Below, piece after piece: positions 30,079 to 34,150 of a DNA stretch of 34,150 bases. Where the stretch lies: positions 237,383 through 271,532 of the forward strand of contig SCFE01000057.1 of assembly GCA_004352715.1 (NCBI GenBank), given 5' to 3'. The DNA comes from Hofstenia miamia. Its lineage: Eukaryota; Xenacoelomorpha; Acoela. The notes under the pieces were generated by a model. It was not told the DNA's origin, did no database searches, and saw nothing but the letters and a program-made list of their open reading frames with translations. The position numbers and the translations under genes were made by a program. Position 1 is the first letter of the stretch, and each line of letters starts with the position of its first letter.

Positions 30079-31441
30079 GGAATAAAATGTACATTATATT
30101 TCTTTCTTATATGCATAAGAGAAGACTTTGCCAAAAATCATTTTTGCAAAACATTTAGTTTAGATTAACAACAATTTAACAAATTTACTTCAATAAAATT
30201 TAGTCTAAGCGTGCACTTTGGTTGTATATTTAATTGTTCAATAAACTAAAATTACTATTTCAAATAATTTAATTTGGTAAGTGTAGTAAAGTAAACTAAA
30301 TTGATCAAAATTGACTGTATTTGCACATCTTTTAGAAACAAATTGTCATGTAGTTCATTGAATTTGGTAGATTTTGGCTTTGTTAAATTAAGGGAATATT
30401 TGTAATGCTTAGTTCTTGAAGATGATTAAATTTCATGCACATGTATGCCCAGGAATATAGATTTTGTTCATATTGAAATAGTTGCTTCATTAATTCAACA
30501 ATACAATTTTAAACTGGGAAACGATCTCTTTACGTGAAATGCTTTCTTATAATTCAATTTGGAAAATGTTTTTTTTTCTTATATATTGTGGTGCCATAAA
30601 TTTATCAGTCTGAAAGTATTTATTTTGCTTGGCAAGGCTCCTCTATTTGTTTAAAATCCCTAAAATGTTAGAGCTATTAACACTATTTTGCCATATATAC
30701 GACTTCATAATTAACGTAATAATACTTGTATATGTTGCAGTACCGTATAAATTTGTTTTTCATTAATTCAATAATTGGCGCATTTGGCATACTAATTTGA
30801 GAATTTGGCATATATATTATTATGTACATATAAGTTTGGTATATAGAAAATTACTACTAAGAGAAGAAGGTGCAGAATAGTTAAAAATATGTCACTGTGC
30901 AGGGATACCTAAAAATTAGTTTAAATTAATTCAATAGTCTCGTATCGTAAAAATCAATTGCAATTAATTTAAATTGACAAATTGAAAAATTTCTAAATCC
31001 CAAAAACTGTTGCATTTCTAGGTGTTGGGGGGGGGNNNNNNNNNNNNNNNNNNNNNNNNNNNNNNNNNNNNNNNNNNNNNNNNNNNNNNNNNNNNNNNNN
31101 NNNNNNNNNNNNNNGGGGGGGGGGGGGGGAGTGAGTATGTGGTGTCTTAGGTTGCTCAATGAGAAATTGGCAGTACTAAAAAGCAGTCCAATACGTTTGA
31201 TGGTTGTAGTGTAGTCACTCTGATGAAACCCCATTCTCTCAAGTTTTCTCTTTCAACAAATCGGTTGCATAATTGATGTTTGTATTTATTTCCCAAATAT
31301 GTAATGTACATAACATATCGTGTCAGTTTTCTTCGAATTATAAAGATGAAAGCCCTCACTAGTAAAATTATGCACATAATTGTGACACTATAGATCAAGA
31401 AGCTGCAGCTAGTTGCTGTGATTATTTTATAGATTCGCAGC
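30079..31441. other. AT-rich spacer with a poly-G gap
   Basis: No TYW2 exon was recognised upstream of 30078. At 31026-31129 a homopolymer G tract flanks a 79-N gap (31036-31114). A minus-strand stretch 31156-31443 has a hydrophobic segment followed by basic residues, but no homology was seen. Confidence 0.45.
31026..31129. repeat. Poly-G tract around a 79-N gap
   Basis: At least 10 G lie before the gap and at least 15 after it, with nothing else visible between. Long G homopolymers block polymerases and are often unresolved in assembly; the tract could fold as a G-quadruplex on the plus strand. Confidence 0.85.
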
Positions 31442-32240
31442 ACATTTGCTCATGGCTCTATTCTTTCACAACTTGCAGATCGTAAAAACTTATATACAAA
31501 GACATTTGGTGACCCAAATATTTATTATATTGCAAGTGATTCCTTGCAATCATATGAATCAAATAGTTTCATTATGAAATACTCTGATGATTCTCCAGCT
31601 GTAGTACCTTGTTTTAAGAATCCCGACGAATATCAAAATTGGCGTTAAACAAAGTTGATGATGAAATAAAAATTAGGCAGCAAAATATAATTTAAATATT
31701 AATGAAATTAATACCAAAAAATAATACGATTTTCACTAAGCCGTTCTAATATATGTTAGTGTAATATCGCGAACTTAGGCTATTCAAGTGTTGATCATTA
31801 TACTATTTTATGAATCCTAATATTCAAATGACATTGTGACAATTTAGTTTCTCGTCTAAATCGTCTTAAATACATCCTTAGAGATTTAAAGTCTAATGAC
31901 TACACTATTGATGAAATAAACAAAGTTTTTTATTCTGTTATTTTAAGTCGTATCAGATATGGTACTTCAGTTTATGGGGCTGATCTGGGAACTATGCAAA
32001 GGATATTTAATTTCTTACACGATGCTTTTTAAAGTTAGAGCAAAAGAAGACCTTAATCTCGTCAACAAGATCTTAAACAATACAAAACATCCTTTGAAAA
32101 CCTATTTCAATCAACATACAAATACTAGTAGCTGCCCTCTTAGAAATGATGCCAGATTTAGGATTCCATTAGTATACAATGAAACTTTTAAAAATATATT
32201 TGCTTATCGTGAAATGAAGATTCTAAACTCAGAAATTTGT
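31442..32240 (+). pseudogene. LINE (non-LTR retrotransposon) reverse transcriptase remnant
   Basis: The plus strand reads, with frame changes and stops, FAHGSIL (decayed PQGSxL), YYIASDSLQSYESNSFIMKY and then SDDSPAVVP, where KYSDD at 31577-31591 stands for the usual KY/FADD catalytic box. About 270 bases later comes LNRLKYILRDLKSNDYTIDE, then VFYSVILSRIRYGTSVYGAD, and after a stop NKILNNTKHPLKTYF and RFRIPLVYNETFKNIFAYR. These follow the order of CR1/L2-like element C-termini (thumb and post-RT tail). It cannot be active. The 5' part of the element, including the endonuclease, is not present. Confidence 0.72.
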
Positions 32241-32332
32241 ATTTATTATATTTTACTCTATTCTCAGTCTTTTCCTCAGTCTGAACTTGACTTAAGGACA
32301 AATAAATGTTATAATTTTAAAGTGAACACAGC

Positions 32333-32609
32333 GAAAAACGCTGGTTGTGTGTAGGCCTTTGTTCATAAACAATGAAATGCTTTCCTACTAATAAATATCT
32401 CAATGAACAAATCAAATAATTTTTCCAGCATCCCTCACTATTTCATCAATTGTCACTTTTNNNNNNNNNNNNNNNNNNNNNGAAAAACGCTGGTTGTGTG
32501 TAGGCCTTTGTTCATAAACAATGAAATGCTTTCCTACTAATAAATATCTCAATGAACAAATCAAATAATTTTTCCAGCATCCCTCACTATTTCATCAATT
32601 GTCACTTTT
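32333..32609. repeat. 128-bp direct repeat flanking a 21-N gap
   Basis: 32333-32460 and 32482-32609 are identical (GAAAAACGCTGGTTGTGTG to GTCACTTTT) and are separated only by 21 N (32461-32481). This is the signature of two overlapping contigs left unmerged, rather than a biological repeat. Confidence 0.9.
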
Positions 32610-32661
32610 TATGGGGATGTTTGTAAACAATGACTTAGCATCATAACTAACCATTTTGAAA

Positions 32662-32698
<37 letters not shown>

Positions 32699-34094
32699 TT
32701 AGATATATATCTCGTGCTCAGTATATTTATAGATTTATCTCGCTCTCAGTATGCATTTATGAATATAAGGAGTAGTAACTTCAAAATCCATTCATCATCA
32801 ATATTTCAAAAAAAATATAAATCTTAAGTGTTCTTAGAAAAGGTTGTGAGTAATTTAAAGTTTTCTCCACCGTAATGGTATTCAGTGGTTTTTAGAGTGA
32901 CCAATTTGCGTAAAATGAGCCCTTACAATTCCACACTTAAATTCATGTTGATGCTCTGCGAAGTAATTATCACAAAATTTTCTGATAGAGTTAGAACCAA
33001 AATCAAACGATCATTTTTCTAATTTTAAATGACATGGCTGTTTCAATTGTATTTTTGAAACTTCCAAATACATAAGTGGGTTGGTGATTTGGTACAAGTC
33101 GGAATTTTTAAATCATAAAATAAATCCATGGAAGTTTTTCTTGAGTTCTCGAATTCTGACTTCATATTTCGTGCGAATTTTATGATTTGAGGTTAAAAAA
33201 CTTTTCTTAAAGCATTAATATTTTTTACAGAGAATTTCAGAAGTCGAACTCTACATTTATATATAGAAAACAATGATGAAAAAAAGATGGAAAAACTAAT
33301 GTAGGAAAACAATTATGAAAAAATAAATCAATTTACCTTTAGGTATGATGGAATTTTTCAATATAACAACCTATTATTAAAATTCTAAAAAAATTTCTTT
33401 TTATGCGAGTCTTATTATAAAATTGAAATTTTGTGAGTGATCTATTAACATCATCTCGTGGTTAAAACATCTTGCAACAACCACATTCGTTTTCGTAGCG
33501 TTTGTTTGTATAATGCAAATCTGCAGTTTTACATACAAAACTCTTATTCCAATTTTAGCTCAGTGGATCCCTTCTCTAAAAAATTTTTCATCGCTTAAGA
33601 CAATACCAAATATGCGATATACACACGTATGATAGATTAAAGTTTCATAATGAAATTTAATTTGAATGATAATCCCGTTTTTGCGACAATCAATACGAAC
33701 TCTTCTATGTGTTCTTTCAATGTAATGGGAATTTTGTTTACCGTTGTTTTCTATTTGCCATAAAGTTAACATTATTACAATTTTCTAATGTTGAACAAAC
33801 TACTAACAATTTTATCCAACAAATCGAAATGAAGGATGAGACGCTTTAAATTTAGGTAGTTTTTAGTAATCAACATAATTTACTAACTAACTTGTAAACT
33901 ATTACTGGTATCAGGCTTTCGAATATTAGCAAATGATGCTGTATGTTTCCTTATTTAGAATAATAAAGCAGATATCCTCAAATGAATATTTGGTTTCTTG
34001 GGTAAACGTCAAAATTGCTAAGATTTGTTGTTTGTAATTATGCCAATTAAGTTTTTGTTCAACTATCTAACGTCATGCTTATCTGACAACTATC

Positions 34095-34096
<2 letters not shown>
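32610..34096. other. AT-rich spacer
   Basis: A TA microsatellite lies at about 32665-32695. No gene was recognised apart from a doubtful exon-like stretch at 33600-33750 on the minus strand, listed separately. Confidence 0.45.
33600..33750 (-). CDS. Possible exon, unknown, faintly ZP-domain-like
   Basis: Within the minus-strand open stretch 33560-33772 the peptide THRRVRIDCRKNGIIIQIKF is bounded by an acceptor-like CAAATAG (about 33751) and a donor-like TTTG|GTATTG (about 33609). The pattern V-x-I-x-C-x-x-x-G-I-x-I-x-I-x-F recalls the start of zona pellucida domains in invertebrate cuticle proteins. Only one Cys pair position can be compared, so the match is weak. No neighbouring exon was found before the window ends. 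Confidence 0.15.

Positions 34097-34150
<54 letters not shown>
34097..34150. repeat. TAA trinucleotide microsatellite
   Basis: An uninterrupted (TAA)n array of about 18 units runs to the window edge, so its full length is unknown. Confidence 0.97.

Noticed and set aside
1-34150. CRISPR arrays, rRNA and tRNA genes
   Set aside because: No regularly spaced repeats, no rRNA-like sequence and no cloverleaf with A and B boxes was found by eye; a tRNA scan could not be run.

Overview
The window is nuclear DNA of an invertebrate animal. It has spliced protein-coding exons, LTR and non-LTR retrotransposons, a protein-primed DNA polymerase B relic, AT-rich spacers and several scaffold gaps. No prokaryotic features were seen. 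An arthropod is my weak preference, because the broken gene at 3846-4256 / 17589-18819 belongs to a family I know mainly from multicopy arthropod and cnidarian genes. The species cannot be fixed from the sequence.

Left block (about 1-22,300) is transposon-derived. It is dominated by a nearly complete Ty3/gypsy element on the minus strand (gypsy A, about 4270-17582). From 5' to 3' in element orientation it has: LTR 16686-17582; a tRNA-Trp-like primer binding site 16667-16685; broken gag; protease with a mutated active site; a 1000-N gap; reverse transcriptase and RNase H; integrase with a GPY/F-like tail; about 3.6 kb of unexplained extra minus-strand sequence; a polypurine tract; and LTR 4270-5227. 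Gypsy A landed inside a gene of the CYVCG...DCYFC...GEHFHQ family and split it in two. A second LTR family (LTR-B, 1157 bp, TGTAGCAT...ATGCTACA) occurs as a solo LTR nested in the gypsy A leader (15019-16175, AAAAA on both sides). It also occurs as fragments in both orientations at 1-718, 910-1418, 1419-2101 and 21160-21999. A decayed DNA polymerase B fragment (19557-20630) lies just downstream of the split gene.

Right block (about 22,300-34,150) is AT-rich and holds a recognisable host gene: TYW2 (TRMT12), the tRNA-Phe wybutosine acp-transferase. It has four exons on the minus strand (30078-29855, 26756-26561, 26423-26141, 26039-25720), and all splice phases agree. A LINE reverse transcriptase remnant lies at 31442-32240 on the plus strand.

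The two blocks differ sharply in CpG content. By eye I find no CpG between about 1389 and 5898 and few up to about 22,300, while CpG is ordinary to the right. Several coding losses in gypsy A look like C-to-T or G-to-A changes at CpG. This suggests heavy methylation-driven decay of the transposon block, or a chimeric scaffold. Several repeats look like assembly artefacts: two exact 128-bp duplications, a 79-bp segment copied next to a single N, and repeats flanking gaps.
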